A DNA stretch of 64,000 bases from Pseudanabaena sp. (lineage in GTDB: Bacteria > Cyanobacteriota > Cyanobacteriia > Pseudanabaenales > Pseudanabaenaceae), in contig QBMK01000016.1 of the NCBI GenBank assembly GCA_003249035.1, forward strand, positions 21,519-85,518, written 5' to 3'. Each line of letters begins with the position of its first letter. The stretch's first letter is position 1. Shown piece after piece: positions 24,277 to 35,067 of the stretch. The notes beneath the pieces are model-generated. The model made no database searches. It was not told the origin of the DNA and saw only the letters and a program-made list of their open reading frames with translations. Position numbers and translations under genes: made by a program.

Positions 24277-25494
24277 TCAAGAATATCGACTAAACTCATG
24301 CCAATCTTGATGTACTTGTCGGCTATATGCCCTAGCATATTCCATTGTCTCAGTTTTCCATTTAGATTTACTGGCAAAATCAATCAATTGATCGGTGATC
24401 GCTGAGCCTTGTCTACCGCTACTACGCAAATGTGACCAAGCCACAACTTGTCCCAATGACTGCATCAACGCTTCAGAATGTGGCAATTTACGATCCCAGT
24501 TCTCGATCTTTAAGCGATCGGTTGGACTTTGTGTAGACTGAAGTTCTCGCAACACGAATGAATCTCTACCAATATTTACAGAATGCAGAAAAGCGATCGG
24601 GATTGCTTGTAAGCGCTTTTGAATTGAAACAATGCGCTCAGCTTGACTTACCCATTTTGGCTGTTCCCAAATGATATAGGGAGCAAGTGCAGAAGGTAAA
24701 GCCTTTTTGAGATCGAGAAGATAGTTATCATCTGGCGAGCCTTTTCCCTCCACTAACAAAACATAGCGCTCAATCCCTAAACTTCCCTTGCCAGCAATGC
24801 GTTGGGCTACGTCCAATAATTTGAAAAACTTTGGGTTTGGTTGCTGTGCTGAAAAGACTTCCATAAAACTTTCTACTTTTTGTCTTTGCTGATCGGAAAT
24901 CGGTTGTGCTTTTTTGAAATCAATTTTTAGCGATCGCCTTTGCTTGTCTTGATCCAAAACTGTGCGTTCTTCGAGTAATTCTCTTCGCTTAACTTGAGTT
25001 TTGCGAGAAAGCAAGTCTTCAATCACTTGAGGAGCCGTATCTGCTCCCATCCAGTAGGCTTTGCCCTCAGAGATCGCTTGAGTGTATGCATTGAGAAATT
25101 GCTGACAGAGATTTTCGGAAATTTTTTGTTCCACCGCGAAAGTTTCTGAAGCAACAAAAATGCTGGTTAGCAAACGCGCAATTTCCCAAGTACATGGAGC
25201 CAGCACCGCTTCATCAAAATCATTGACATCAAAATAAACGTGACGATTATCTGCCTTGTAATTTCCAAAGTTCTCAACATGGAGATCGCCACAAATCCAT
25301 ACTAAAGGAGCCTTTTTAAACCATGATGTAATTGGCAAATCTTCGTAAAAAAGACGGCAGGTGGCGCGAAAAAAAACAAAAGGATTTTCTTTGTCCTCAT
25401 GCATATACGCATATTTTGCTTTCAGCAAATCAGGATCTCGTGGTTGACTGAGATTAAATTGCTGAATGCGATCGCGAATACGTCGAATTGCCAT
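24277..25494 (-). CDS. DUF2252 family protein
   Basis: A 405-residue protein of the DUF2252 group, which has a kinase-like fold distantly related to aminoglycoside phosphotransferases. Diagnostic segments are LVWICGDLHVENFGNY (about 63-78), DVNDFDEA, the RIAGKGSLGIERYVLLVEGK block and the C-terminal WSHLRSSGRQGS. The substrate is not known. It is intact in length. Nothing in the neighbouring genes (hsp20 downstream, an exported protein upstream) indicates its pathway. Confidence 0.85.
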   Translation of the reverse strand: MAIRRIRDRIQQFNLSQPRDPDLLKAKYAYMHEDKENPFVFFRATCRLFYEDLPITSWFKKAPLVWICGDLHVENFGNYKADNRHVYFDVNDFDEAVLAPCTWEIARLLTSIFVASETFAVEQKISENLCQQFLNAYTQAISEGKAYWMGADTAPQVIEDLLSRKTQVKRRELLEERTVLDQDKQRRSLKIDFKKAQPISDQQRQKVESFMEVFSAQQPNPKFFKLLDVAQRIAGKGSLGIERYVLLVEGKGSPDDNYLLDLKKALPSALAPYIIWEQPKWVSQAERIVSIQKRLQAIPIAFLHSVNIGRDSFVLRELQSTQSPTDRLKIENWDRKLPHSEALMQSLGQVVAWSHLRSSGRQGSAITDQLIDFASKSKWKTETMEYARAYSRQVHQDWHEFSRYS

Positions 25495-25534
25495 AGCATT
25501 AAAAAATTAGTGAGGGTAGCGTTTTACACTACAT

Positions 25535-26863
25535 TTAGTAATTTACTTTACTAATTCCTGTGTATACATTGTCATTTACTAAGCCCAGCCAAGGATCGCT
25601 AGCTGGTGTCAGAAACAATTGATCGTAGACACGCCGATTAAGTGCCGCTAGAGAGGTGGCATCGCTATTCATAAATTCACCATTCGCAAACCAACGGTGA
25701 ATCTGGGCATGAAATACATATTCATTGCGAACTGTATCCTGTGAGATCGCCCGTTCAAAACTATTGACTACGGAAGGCATAGAGGCACTGGTGGATAATT
25801 TGCGCTCCATCAGTCTTAAACTACCCTGATCGAGATATACCCGATTTTGATAAAGCCTCGCTAATCTTGCCCAGTTTGCATCACTCAACTTTGCAAAGGG
25901 CGACGGTGGGATAACTTCAGAGATAGGCATAGGTGTACGAGTTAGAGTTGGTAACTCGACTGCCATTTTGCCAACAGTCAGACGACTGGCAATCATCGCA
26001 TCAACATTTGTTGGTGCGATCGCTATGACTTGATTATTAAGTAATGGTTGAGCCGGTAAGCGCAAGCGCATGAGATCTGAGCGCCAATTTTTTTCTAATT
26101 TCGCAAGTTGATCGCGATGATATTTCACCAAAACTTCGCGACGCAATTTTACATCTGTATTGTTAAGTAGTTTTACTGCTCCCTCCGCATCTTTAAGATT
26201 TTCCATGAATGCCTGCGGGCTATATAGTCCGGGGATGGCATCGATCGGACGACCATCACTATCAAGAACATAGTGAATACTATTACCTGTGAGGGTTTGT
26301 TCCAGCTTGCGTCCATCCCCAAAATCAATCGTCACCTTAGGCACTGGGCGCTCAGACTGCCAGTGCAAAATAAAGCGATCGCGCAGCAATTGCGATACGC
26401 CAGCATTGGGATAAAGCGCCGTGCGGAAAAATCGACTATTAGCGCAACTAAGCTCATCATTGAGATTTCCAAGCAGGCGCAAAGACAAAATAGGTTTGCC
26501 AGATTCTTTTGAGGCAGTCTTTGCTGCTTCTAAATCTTTGTACCAATACAAACGCGACGCATCACAGTCTTTTTGCTGACAAATTGCGTCTAAAGTTGCC
26601 CTTAACTGCGGATTATTAGGTAAATCTTTTTGATAAGCATTCCAAAAAGCATCTACACCAGCATTTTTAAATTCGCGTAACTTAGCGATCGCTTGCTGTG
26701 ATGTTGCTTGATCTGGGGAAGCTGCTTGTTGGACGAGACTATCTATACTTAGCTGATCTGATGCTCTAGCTGCCGGCGGTGAAGAGATGGCAAAGATAGT
26801 GATCGCGCTCAAGCTAAGTAAAGTGAAGGATGAATTAGCCAGCGTTTTTTTCACAAGCATCAT
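25535..26863 (-). CDS. Exported protein, possible thioredoxin-like fold
   Basis: A 442-residue protein. A signal peptide (MMLVKKTLANSSFTLLSLSAITIFAIS to about residue 35) indicates export. A region at about 115-235 (GKPILSLRLLGNLNDELSC, FRTALYPNAGVSQLL, FILHWQSERPVP) has the pattern of a diverged thioredoxin-like domain but without a CxxC pair. The C-terminal part is helical and not recognised. It lies 40 bp upstream of DUF2252 on the same strand, so cotranscription is possible. Function unknown. Confidence 0.6.
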   Translation of the reverse strand: MMLVKKTLANSSFTLLSLSAITIFAISSPPAARASDQLSIDSLVQQAASPDQATSQQAIAKLREFKNAGVDAFWNAYQKDLPNNPQLRATLDAICQQKDCDASRLYWYKDLEAAKTASKESGKPILSLRLLGNLNDELSCANSRFFRTALYPNAGVSQLLRDRFILHWQSERPVPKVTIDFGDGRKLEQTLTGNSIHYVLDSDGRPIDAIPGLYSPQAFMENLKDAEGAVKLLNNTDVKLRREVLVKYHRDQLAKLEKNWRSDLMRLRLPAQPLLNNQVIAIAPTNVDAMIASRLTVGKMAVELPTLTRTPMPISEVIPPSPFAKLSDANWARLARLYQNRVYLDQGSLRLMERKLSTSASMPSVVNSFERAISQDTVRNEYVFHAQIHRWFANGEFMNSDATSLAALNRRVYDQLFLTPASDPWLGLVNDNVYTGISKVNY

Positions 26864-27135
26864 ATAAGATCTCCCTAATTGTGCGTGGGCTTAACCTTAC
26901 CCTGACAGACATATTTATTACTCATATTGTTCCTGCCAAAAGCTAACTTTTTGTTTGACCACCAAATCGATTTCGGTGAAAGCTACCCGAAGGCAGACTT
27001 TCTTCAAACCCGATTTTTAAAATGAGAATTGCTGTTGTGTTCTCGCATTACTTGCAACGATCCCCCCAAAGATAGACAATGTTTACATTCAGAAAAATAT
27101 GCACTTATTAAAAGCCAAGATAATCCGAATAATTT

Positions 27136-28425
27136 ATGAAAAACGTACTGGCTATCATTTTGGGCGGTGGACAGGGAAGCCGACTATATCCCCTCACTAA
27201 GACACGCGCAAAGCCCGCCGTCCCCGTAGCAGGTAAATATAGACTGATTGACATTCCCGTGAGTAACTGTATTAACTCAGGAATTGAGAAGATCTATATC
27301 CTGACCCAGTTTAACTCTGCCTCTCTTAACCGTCATGTTAATCAAGCCTATCGTCCCGCATCCTATTCCGATGGCTTCGTGGAAATTTTGGCGGCTCAGC
27401 AGACCCCTGATAGTCCAGACTGGTTCCAAGGTACTGCCGACGCAGTTCGTCGCTATGCGTGGCTTTTAGAGTCTTGGGATGTCAGCGAGTATTTGATTTT
27501 ATCTGGCGATCATCTTTACAACATGGACTATGAAAAGTTCGTTGAGCATCACCGCGAAACTGGCGCAGATATCACCCTATCCGTATTACCTGTTGATCAG
27601 AAAAAAGCCTCAGCCTTTGGCTTGCTCAAAACCGATAACACGGGCAAAGTAATTAACTTCTTAGAAAAGCCTAAAGGTGAAGCTCTAGATGGTATGCGCG
27701 TTGATACAACTAAACTTGGTTTAGATCCGACTTCAGCGATCGCCAATCCTTTCATTGCTTCGATGGGAATCTATGTATTTAATAAGCAGACCATGTTAAA
27801 GCTGCTGACTGAAAATCCTGAACATACAGATTTTGGTAAAGAAATTATTCCGAATGCAATTAACAATTTGAATGTTCAGGCTTATCTCTATAAAGGATAT
27901 TGGGAAGATATTGGAACCATCGAGTCTTTCTATCAAGCTAACCTTGAACTAACCAGACATCCTGCAACTGGTTTTAATTTCTACGAAACCAAGAAGCCAA
28001 TTTATACTCGCGCTCGTTATTTGCCACCCAGCAAAGTCCATGACAGTAAAGTCAAAGATTCGATTATTGGGGAAGGATGCCATCTAAACCAAGCCACAAT
28101 TACTAACTCAGTTGTGGGCATTCGGATGCATATAGAGGCAAATTGCACGATTGAAGACACACTATTGATGGGTTGTGATTTTTATCAGCCTCAAGAGGAG
28201 CGTGAATCAGACCTCGCGACCAACAAAGTGCCAATGGGAATCGGTGAAAATACGATTATTCGTCACGCGATTATCGACAAGAATGCTCGCATTGGTAAAA
28301 ATGTGCAAATTATCAATAAAGATCGCGTACAAGACGTAAATCGTGAAGATCAAGGCTATTGCATTTGCAATGGCATTGTTGTCGTCGTCAAAAACGCGAT
28401 AATTCCTGATAACACCATTATCTAA
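27136..28425 (+). CDS. glgC: Glucose-1-phosphate adenylyltransferase
   Basis: ADP-glucose pyrophosphorylase, the committed step of glycogen synthesis, regulated allosterically by 3-phosphoglycerate and phosphate. The 429-residue sequence has [32 protein letters not shown] start, the nucleotide and sugar sites ([26 protein letters not shown]) and a left-handed beta-helix C-terminus ending in [18 protein letters not shown], as usual for cyanobacterial GlgC. The ATG at 27136 fits the family. It is monocistronic; a hairpin follows near 28494. The 270 bp upstream contain no gene. Confidence 0.97.
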   Translation: MKNVLAIILGGGQGSRLYPLTKTRAKPAVPVAGKYRLIDIPVSNCINSGIEKIYILTQFNSASLNRHVNQAYRPASYSDGFVEILAAQQTPDSPDWFQGTADAVRRYAWLLESWDVSEYLILSGDHLYNMDYEKFVEHHRETGADITLSVLPVDQKKASAFGLLKTDNTGKVINFLEKPKGEALDGMRVDTTKLGLDPTSAIANPFIASMGIYVFNKQTMLKLLTENPEHTDFGKEIIPNAINNLNVQAYLYKGYWEDIGTIESFYQANLELTRHPATGFNFYETKKPIYTRARYLPPSKVHDSKVKDSIIGEGCHLNQATITNSVVGIRMHIEANCTIEDTLLMGCDFYQPQEERESDLATNKVPMGIGENTIIRHAIIDKNARIGKNVQIINKDRVQDVNREDQGYCICNGIVVVVKNAIIPDNTII

Positions 28426-28493
28426 AAAGAGGCAGCACAATTTGCCGATGCTTTTTGCTGAAAATATAGCAAAGATTTTTGATTGGAAATCGA

Positions 28494-28542
28494 TGTATAA
28501 ACAATAAAAGCCTTGCTCAGCAAGGCTTTTATTGTTTATACA
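28494..28542. terminator. Terminator hairpin overlapping the gatA stop
   Basis: Perfect 23-nt arms around the loop TCA; the right arm includes the last codons and stop of gatA. It lies between the convergent glgC and gatA genes. Confidence 0.75.
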
Positions 28543-29996
28543 TCAGGTTGTTGTTTGTGCCATTCCGTTGATTGCTCGAAGCCATAGGCAACCTGCAGCA
28601 GCACATCTTCTCTCAATACATTTGAGATCATTTGCAAACCTATCGGCATTCCCTTGGAGTCAAAACCACAGGGAATACTAATCCCTGGTAACCCCGCAAG
28701 GTTTACAGGAATCGTCATCAAATCCGATAGATACATCCCAAGAGGATCTTCAGTTTTACTACCTGCCTTAAAAGCAGTAGTTGGTGCTGTCGGACAAACT
28801 AAAACATCCACTTGCTCAAAAGCTTTTTGGAAATCTTGAACGATTAAAGTTCTGACCTTCTGAGCTTTTAGATAATAGGCATCATAATAGCCAGCTGACA
28901 GAACATATGTCCCAATCATGATCCGTCGCTTCACTTCAGCCCCAAAACCCTGCTCGCGGGTATTTTCATACATGCTTAACAGATTCTCAGCGCTCTCATC
29001 GCGGAAGCCATACTTCACACCATCATATCGGGCAAGGTTGGCAGATGCTTCTGATGGCGCGATGATGTAGTAGGTGGGTAATCCATAGCGAAATCGAGGA
29101 CAGGAAATTTCATAGACTTCTGCGCCCATGCTCTCGAAATGCGCGATCGCCTTTCTCACGGCAGCTTCAACTTCACTATCCAGCCCTTCGCCGAATGTTT
29201 CTGTAATTACACCGACCTTTTTGCCCTTGAGCGACTGAGTCAAATCTGGTGTTAATAAAGCCGCATAGTCAGGAACTACGCCGTTAATGCTAGTGGAGTC
29301 TTTGGAATCGTAGCCTGCGATCGCGCCCAAAAATATCGCCGCATCTTCGACAGTGTTGGCAAAAGGACCTATTTGATCCAGAGATGAAGCAAAAGCAACT
29401 AAACCAAATCGTGAAACTAATCCGTAAGTTGGCTTTAGCCCAACTACGCCACAATATGAAGCAGGTTGACGAATTGAACCGCCCGTATCCGAACCTGTGG
29501 CTATTACGCATTCACCACTAGAGACTGCTGCTGCCGAGCCACCCGATGAGCCACCAGGCACATAATCAGTATTCCAAGGATTAGCTGTTAGCGCGATCGC
29601 CGAGTTTTCAGTGGAGCTGCCCATGGCAAACTCATCAAGATTAGTTTTACCGACCATCACGGCTCCAGCCGATCTTAATTTCGCTGTTATTGTCGCTTCG
29701 TAGGGTGGGACAAAATTTTTCAGCATTTTGGAGCCGCAAGTGGTGGGCATCCCCTTGACACACATATTGTCCTTCATGCCAAGCGGCACACCCGCAAGTG
29801 CTGGCAAACTCTCGCCTGATGCGATCGCGGCATCGATGACTTTGGCTTGGGCGATCGCCACTTCTGGAGTAACAGTAACAAAACTATGTAATTTCGGCTC
29901 AAGCCGATCAATGCGATCTAAATACTCTTGAGCAATTTCGGTTGCTGATCGCTCTTTATTAATTAAGGTTTGGCGAATTTTGGCGATCGACATCAT
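28536..29996 (-). CDS. gatA: Aspartyl/glutamyl-tRNA amidotransferase subunit A
   Basis: Amidase subunit of the GatCAB complex, which converts Glu-tRNA(Gln) (and Asp-tRNA(Asn)) to the amide. The 486-residue protein shows the amidase signature [32 protein letters not shown] with the Ser-cisSer-Lys catalytic triad, the lysine residing in VPLGMKDN. Ends with [12 protein letters not shown] as usual. Other subunits are not adjacent. The start is at the double Met; the second Met is equally plausible. Confidence 0.95.
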   Translation of the reverse strand: MMSIAKIRQTLINKERSATEIAQEYLDRIDRLEPKLHSFVTVTPEVAIAQAKVIDAAIASGESLPALAGVPLGMKDNMCVKGMPTTCGSKMLKNFVPPYEATITAKLRSAGAVMVGKTNLDEFAMGSSTENSAIALTANPWNTDYVPGGSSGGSAAAVSSGECVIATGSDTGGSIRQPASYCGVVGLKPTYGLVSRFGLVAFASSLDQIGPFANTVEDAAIFLGAIAGYDSKDSTSINGVVPDYAALLTPDLTQSLKGKKVGVITETFGEGLDSEVEAAVRKAIAHFESMGAEVYEISCPRFRYGLPTYYIIAPSEASANLARYDGVKYGFRDESAENLLSMYENTREQGFGAEVKRRIMIGTYVLSAGYYDAYYLKAQKVRTLIVQDFQKAFEQVDVLVCPTAPTTAFKAGSKTEDPLGMYLSDLMTIPVNLAGLPGISIPCGFDSKGMPIGLQMISNVLREDVLLQVAYGFEQSTEWHKQQPDV

Positions 29997-30067
29997 AAAG
30001 AATCTATATAGTCATTGGGCTGAGCTTCTAAGTATAAAACTAAACCCTAGCGACTGGAGATCCTATT

Positions 30068-30631
30068 TCATTCACTGAGCCAGCCAAAAATAGTCTCTAC
30101 GGTTAATTGCAAGTCACTAGCAAAGTCTTGCATCGGTAAAACTTGTTCAGCGCGATCATATATTTGCAGAGCCTGATTAGCACGATAGATAAAAATTATT
30201 TCTTCATCAGGATCAAGCAACCATGCTACTTCAGTACCATGTTCAAGAGCAAATAAGATTTTTTTGACTAACTTGGTTTGACGTTGATCTGGTGAAAGAA
30301 TCTCAATCATCCAATCAGGAGCAATGTTAAAAATATTCGCAATTTTTCCATCAATATCACGGATAATCCGATCCCACCGAAAGACCGATATATCTGGCAC
30401 GATTGACATGCCACCAAAGGTACAACGCAACTTAGGAAATGTTCTGGCGATGCGTTTTAACCTTAAAGCGTTATTAATACAAGAAGTAAATTCACCTTGA
30501 ATGGCACTATGTTTTCCTTTGGGCATTGGTTTCTGAATAATTTCACGATCAAAAAACTCACTCTCTGGCTCAGTCTCAGGGCTTGCCAAAAATTCTTCTA
30601 GTGACAAAGATTTGACGGTGGCTTGTACCAT
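30068..30631 (-). CDS. Uma2 family (DUF820) putative endonuclease
   Basis: A 187-residue protein of the Uma2 family, expanded in cyanobacteria, with a PD-(D/E)xK-like fold. The core shows VPDISVFRWDRI followed by DWMIEILSPDQRQTKLVKK and VAWLLDPDEEIIFIYR. Start is at MVQATVKSLSLEEF. In this family the P-D-I, E-I-L-S-P and K positions form the predicted active site; the biological role of these proteins is unsettled. It is not part of an operon. Confidence 0.85.
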   Translation of the reverse strand: MVQATVKSLSLEEFLASPETEPESEFFDREIIQKPMPKGKHSAIQGEFTSCINNALRLKRIARTFPKLRCTFGGMSIVPDISVFRWDRIIRDIDGKIANIFNIAPDWMIEILSPDQRQTKLVKKILFALEHGTEVAWLLDPDEEIIFIYRANQALQIYDRAEQVLPMQDFASDLQLTVETIFGWLSE

Positions 30632-30822
30632 TGTTTTTCCGTTGAATTGTAATGTTTTAGGCTGAACGCTGCTTAATGATTAAGGTTTGGCAAATTTGGG
30701 ATATCGAAATTATAAAGAATCTAGTACGTTAGTAGACGGAATTTTAAGTATATAGCGAAAAATTTGAGAAGGTCTCAATCAACTACTCTACTTTTTCGCT
30801 ATAGCTTTTAGAGAAAGAATAA

Positions 30823-31281
30823 ATGATTTTCTGGACAAGTGCGGAGAAAGCAAATACAATATATCCGCAAATTAAGGTACGTTCGCACCGCTTGGAGGTC
30901 ATTATTCCTGAACCGCTAACCCTGACTGTGAGTTTACGAGGCAGCCGCGAAGTCAAGGACACCTATCAATTGATCCGCCTCACAGGTCTTCTGGACGCTT
31001 TCTCGGAGCCAGCCTTTAAAAAGGTGATTGGCAAATGCGTTGAGGATGGCCCTTTTAACGTGATTTTAGATCTGTCAACCATTGATTTTGTCGATAGCTC
31101 TGGGCTTGGGGTTTTAGTGCAAATGGCAAAAAAAACTCAAACTTTGAGTGGAACTCTCCAAATCATTACCAACGCTAGAGTTACGCAAACCGTCAAATTG
31201 GTTCGATTAGATCAGTTTCTGTCACTTCAGACATCTATTGATACAGCGCTTGCCAAGCTTGACCAAGCTAAAAAAGACTAA
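30823..31281 (+). CDS. STAS-domain anti-sigma factor antagonist
   Basis: A 152-residue protein whose residues about 48-148 form a STAS domain like that of SpoIIAA. The conserved phosphorylation loop LDLSTIDFVDSSGLGVLVQM contains the serine that is phosphorylated by partner-switching kinases. The N-terminal 45 residues are unusual and may be a lead segment; a later start is possible. No kinase or phosphatase gene is next to it. An unusually long, MITE-containing 680-bp non-coding region follows. Confidence 0.8.
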   Translation: MIFWTSAEKANTIYPQIKVRSHRLEVIIPEPLTLTVSLRGSREVKDTYQLIRLTGLLDAFSEPAFKKVIGKCVEDGPFNVILDLSTIDFVDSSGLGVLVQMAKKTQTLSGTLQIITNARVTQTVKLVRLDQFLSLQTSIDTALAKLDQAKKD

Positions 31282-31445
31282 GTTAAAAGTCAATTAATAT
31301 ATCAACATTTGTATCAAGCTCAAAAACTGTAGAAGCTGAATTTTAACTTGATGATATTTTGCATTCTTATTAAGATGAAGAGAGCTTCGGGGGCAAATTC
31401 TCTATGGTTTGGTGTAAACATCAAAATAGAATTGATTACTTAACT

Positions 31446-31588
31446 AACCCAAGTTGCGACCTATTCATCCAAAACTAAAATCAAAATAAAAAATGCTAGA
31501 TTTTTATACAAAAAAGCGTTGTTTAGCACTTAGAGAGACTGTTTTTAACTTGTTTTGAGACGGTTTTTGATAGGTAGCAACTTGGGTT
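31446..31588 (+). mobile_element. 143-bp MITE with AACCCAAGTTGC ends
   Basis: Terminal inverted repeats AACCCAAGTTGCGACCTAT and ATAGGTAGCAACTTGGGTT, flanked by TTAACTAA-like sequence on both sides. No coding capacity. It lies in the 680-bp gap between the STAS gene and mrnC; apart from a hairpin at 31826-31860 the rest of that gap holds nothing I can identify. Confidence 0.7.
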
Positions 31589-31825
31589 AACTAACCTTGA
31601 TATAGAGCAAATCACTGATTAATAACCACAAATCTTTTGCAAGAAATCATGATTGCTGTTTTTTGCAAAATTTTTGTTTGGCTAGGTAAGCTGCTTAGAT
31701 TTTTGTGTTATGTCGCTTTGCTTTGCTATGCATCAGTTATGGCAATTGTTTTTAGTGACTGCCACTAAAACCTATTTTCAGTAATTGGAAGTCCTGCTAT
31801 GATATCCATGAGACAAAATTTATAC

Positions 31826-31860
31826 ACATTGATGGGCAAGCTACGCTTGCCCATCAATGT
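31826..31860. other. Hairpin upstream of mrnC, 16 bp stem
   Basis: Perfect 16-nt arms (ACATTGATGGGCAAGC) around TAC, 100 bp upstream of the mrnC start. Confidence 0.65.
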
Positions 31861-31959
31861 CTGAAGTAAATGTAAATATTAAACGTCTGATAAATACCTA
31901 AACATTTTGTCCGCCCCCACGAAAGCAATCAAATCATTCTGTAATGGCATTATCCTGTA

Positions 31960-32355
31960 ATGTCTCTTAGCCCAATCGTAGAAAATATCGCTGAGATCCC
32001 AGCCTCTTCTCTAGCCTATATTGGCGATGCTGTGTATGAAATGCAAATGCGGTTGCATTATTTACTACCGCCACGCACAGCCAAACAGTATCATCAGCTT
32101 GTCGTTAGTCAAGTTAGAGCTGAGCAACAAGCAAAACTTCTCGAAAAACTTGATCTCACAGAGTTTGAGTCCGATCTAGTAAGACGCGGACGCAATGCTG
32201 CGGGATCTGCTCCACGTAAAGTTGATCCCAAGATTTACCAAAGTGCTACAGGATTTGAAGCTTTGATTGGTTATCTTTACTTAACTGATCGCAATCGCCT
32301 CGACCAAATTTTTACACAGCTACTTAGCCACTTCGACCCCCCAGCGCCGCCATGA
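31960..32355 (+). CDS. mrnC: Mini-ribonuclease III
   Basis: A 131-residue enzyme consisting only of the RNase III catalytic domain, without the double-stranded RNA-binding domain. In Bacillus, Mini-III matures 23S rRNA ends. The N-terminal [16 protein letters not shown] carries the catalytic Asp and Glu; the [11 protein letters not shown] and [13 protein letters not shown] blocks match the family. The stop overlaps the start of the rRNA methylase gene by 4 bp, a functional coupling around 23S rRNA. Confidence 0.92.
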   Translation: MSLSPIVENIAEIPASSLAYIGDAVYEMQMRLHYLLPPRTAKQYHQLVVSQVRAEQQAKLLEKLDLTEFESDLVRRGRNAAGSAPRKVDPKIYQSATGFEALIGYLYLTDRNRLDQIFTQLLSHFDPPAPP

Positions 32356-33893
32356 CAACCCAACCTAGACTAAAATCCAAATCCGAGAAGAATTCCGATA
32401 GAGACGGAGATAGAAATTACGAAAAACGCTCCGACAAATCTTTTGATAAATATTCAGACAAACGATCGGATAATCGCTCTGACAGTCGCTCCGATCGCAA
32501 CACTGGTAAATATACTGATAAACGCACTGATAGCCGATCTGATAGTCGTCCAGTGAGAAGTGCTGACCGCTCCTTCGACAAGCCCTACAAATCTGATCAG
32601 CCTTACAAGTCATCAGATAGAAATTTTGATAAGCGCTCTGATAGTCATACTGACTCTAAATATTCGGGCAAATCAGACAAGTACTCAGATCGTCGTCCTG
32701 AGAAAAGTTTTGACAAGCCCTTTGAAAAGCGTTCTGACTCATCGTCTGAGCCAAGATTTGACCGCAAGTTTGACAAACCCATTGGTAAAAAGTTTGGCGA
32801 CAAATTCTCTGAAAAGAAATTTGGTGATAAAAAATTTGCTGACAAAAAGTTCGGCGATAAAAAATTCGGCGACAAGAAATTTGGTGACAAGAAATTTGGT
32901 GACAAGAAGTTTGAACGGAGCGATCGCCCTGAACGTTCTGATCGTGGCGCTGATAGTAATTTTGGTGATCGGGGTTTCGGTGATCGCAAATTTGATCGGG
33001 ATCGTAATTTTGGCGATCGAGATCGGGCTGCTATTCCTAATTTTGAGCGCCGTTCTCTGCCGCCAGTCTCACGAAACGTTGATCCCGACGGCGAACTAGG
33101 AATTGCCGCGCCAGTGCATAATCCCGAAAATCCTGACATCGTTTATGGTCGTCATGCAGTTGAGGCAGTACTAAATAGCGATCGCAGCATTAACCGTGTA
33201 TGGGTGACAGCCAGATTGCGCTATGCACCAGACTTCTTGCCTCTAATTGATGCAGCTAAGCTTGCTGGAGCAGTCGTTGATGAAGTCGATAACACAAGAC
33301 TTGATCGCATCACTGACAATGGTCGCCACCAAGGTATCGCTGTTCAGGTATCTGCATATGAATATGCAGATCTTGATGAATTAATTGCCACCGCTAAAGA
33401 AAAATCAGCCCAACCAGTGATTGTGATAGCTGACGGAATCACTGATCCGCATAATCTAGGCGCCATCATTCGCAGTGCAGCTGCCCTCGGAGCTCAAGCT
33501 CTTGTCATCCCTCAGCGTCGTGCAGCAGGAATCACCGCCACTGTCGCCAAAGTTGCCGCTGGCACATTGGAAATCTTGCCTGTCGCCCGTGTTGTAAACC
33601 TCAACCGTGCCCTTGAGAAAATAAAGGAAGCAGGCTTTTGGGTTTACGGAACTATGGCTGGTACTAATGAAGCTATTCACAAAGCTAAATTTTCAGGAGC
33701 GATCGCCTTAGTTATCGGGTCAGAAGATGAAGGGCTAAGTCTCTCAGTCCAAAAAAATTGTGATTTCCTCGTTTCTATACCTTTAGAGGGAAAAGTGGAA
33801 AGTCTCAATGCATCAGTAGCCACAGGAATGGCTCTGTACGAGATTTTTAGACAACGTTGGGTTAATACGTTAGACCTGAACAATTTGTCTTGA
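32352..33893 (+). CDS. rlmB: 23S rRNA 2'-O-methyltransferase RlmB-like with long disordered N-terminus
   Basis: A 513-residue SpoU (SPOUT) methylase. The C-terminal 250 residues are canonical: a substrate-binding domain from [17 protein letters not shown], then the SAM domain with [28 protein letters not shown] and [13 protein letters not shown]. RlmB methylates G2251 of 23S rRNA in E. coli. The first about 235 residues are a charged, low-complexity tail of D/R/S/K/F with tandem [18 protein letters not shown] 5-residue repeats (DNA 15-bp repeats at about 32812-32911), presumably disordered and possibly RNA-binding. It overlaps mrnC by 4 bp. Confidence 0.9.
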   Translation: MTTQPRLKSKSEKNSDRDGDRNYEKRSDKSFDKYSDKRSDNRSDSRSDRNTGKYTDKRTDSRSDSRPVRSADRSFDKPYKSDQPYKSSDRNFDKRSDSHTDSKYSGKSDKYSDRRPEKSFDKPFEKRSDSSSEPRFDRKFDKPIGKKFGDKFSEKKFGDKKFADKKFGDKKFGDKKFGDKKFGDKKFERSDRPERSDRGADSNFGDRGFGDRKFDRDRNFGDRDRAAIPNFERRSLPPVSRNVDPDGELGIAAPVHNPENPDIVYGRHAVEAVLNSDRSINRVWVTARLRYAPDFLPLIDAAKLAGAVVDEVDNTRLDRITDNGRHQGIAVQVSAYEYADLDELIATAKEKSAQPVIVIADGITDPHNLGAIIRSAAALGAQALVIPQRRAAGITATVAKVAAGTLEILPVARVVNLNRALEKIKEAGFWVYGTMAGTNEAIHKAKFSGAIALVIGSEDEGLSLSVQKNCDFLVSIPLEGKVESLNASVATGMALYEIFRQRWVNTLDLNNLS

Positions 33894-33987
33894 AGTCATG
33901 TTTTAAGTTATATAAAGATAGAGGCGAAATGATTTGAATTTTAAGGATTGATCATTCACCTAAACAATCATTTAGCTATGTAAAACC

Positions 33988-34281
33988 ATGGGTGGTAAGT
34001 TGTTTAAAAACATTTTTACTTCAATTCTCGAAACTGTTGGGTTAGCTGTGTGGATCGAAATTGTTACCGATTCACCACATTGCACTTATTACTTTGGACC
34101 TTTTACCAGCGAGTCTGAGGCTGAAGCTGCAAAATTAGGATATATCGAGGATTTGGAAGCGGAAGGCTCCAAAGGACTCGCTATATCTGTAAAGCGTTGC
34201 AAACCTGAAAATTTGACTATTTATGATGATTCACTGGATTTTAAGTTTGACCGTTTTCTTGTATTTAGCGGTCAATCCTAA
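33988..34281 (+). CDS. DUF1816 domain protein
   Basis: A 97-residue protein of the cyanobacterial DUF1816 family. The core VWIEIVTDSPHCTYYFGPFTSESEAEAA and GYIEDLEAEG is diagnostic. These proteins are often linked to phycobilisome function, but no biochemical role is established. It starts MGGKLFKNIFTS and is followed by a short AT-rich gap with msrA. Confidence 0.85.
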   Translation: MGGKLFKNIFTSILETVGLAVWIEIVTDSPHCTYYFGPFTSESEAEAAKLGYIEDLEAEGSKGLAISVKRCKPENLTIYDDSLDFKFDRFLVFSGQS

Positions 34282-34348
34282 AACCCACTATATCTATGAA
34301 TTAGACTAGGGGCATTAGCCCCTATTTTTTAGTGAGATAAATACATTT

Positions 34349-34999
34349 ATGTTATTTGGACTTGGCAAAAAGTTAACACTTCCATCTGCAAACGACGCTC
34401 TTCCCGGGAGAGCATCGACAATTCCTACAGCGTCCCACCATTTTGTGAATGGTAATGCGCTGAAACCACCTTTTCCTGAAGGAATGGAAACGGCTGTTTT
34501 TGGTCTAGGCTGTTTTTGGGGCGCAGAGCGTAAGTTTTGGCAGCAAAAAGGCATTTATGTTACAGCTGTTGGTTATGCCGCAGGCTTAACGCCTAATCCA
34601 ACTTATGAAGAAGTTTGTTCGGGCATGACTGGACATAACGAGGTTGTTCTAGTTGTGTACGATCCCAAACAGATTAGTTATGCCGATTTGCTCAAAGTTT
34701 TTTGGGAAGCTCATAATCCGACACAAGGAATGCAGCAGGGGAATGATAAGGGTACTCAATATCGTTCCGGTATTTATGTGTTCAACGATGTCCAACGAAA
34801 ACTTGCTGAGGATTCTCGCGAAGTTTATCAGGATGCTCTCAAGGCTTCAGGCATGAAGCAGGGTATTACGACAGAAATTCGTGATGCTGGCGAGTTTTAT
34901 TATGCTGAAGGCTACCATCAGCAATACCTCGCTAAGAATCCTGGTGGATATTGTGGGCTAGGCGGTACAAATGTCTGTTACCCTCCTGTCGCCGTTTAA
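34349..34999 (+). CDS. msrA: Peptide methionine-S-sulfoxide reductase
   Basis: Repairs methionine-S-sulfoxide in proteins. The 216-residue protein has the catalytic Cys55 in GLGCFWGAE, then [40 protein letters not shown] and [14 protein letters not shown], which supplies recycling cysteines near the end. The N-terminal 45 residues are an extension common in plant and cyanobacterial MsrA. A terminator lies directly after. Confidence 0.95.
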   Translation: MLFGLGKKLTLPSANDALPGRASTIPTASHHFVNGNALKPPFPEGMETAVFGLGCFWGAERKFWQQKGIYVTAVGYAAGLTPNPTYEEVCSGMTGHNEVVLVVYDPKQISYADLLKVFWEAHNPTQGMQQGNDKGTQYRSGIYVFNDVQRKLAEDSREVYQDALKASGMKQGITTEIRDAGEFYYAEGYHQQYLAKNPGGYCGLGGTNVCYPPVAV

Positions 35000-35003
35000 A
35001 TAT

Positions 35004-35035
35004 AATAAAGGCTGTGCTTTTGCGCAGCCTTTATT
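35004..35035. terminator. Terminator hairpin after msrA
   Basis: 14-nt arms (AATAAAGGCTGTGC, one wobble) around TTTT with a T-rich right side, 4 bp after the msrA stop. Confidence 0.8.
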
Positions 35036-35067
35036 GATAATTGAGCTAAAACTTCGAGCTATCTCAA

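Noticed and set aside
24156..24383. 75-codon minus-strand open frame at the end of DUF2252
   Set aside because: It overlaps the DUF2252 coding end in another frame and has no recognisable motif.
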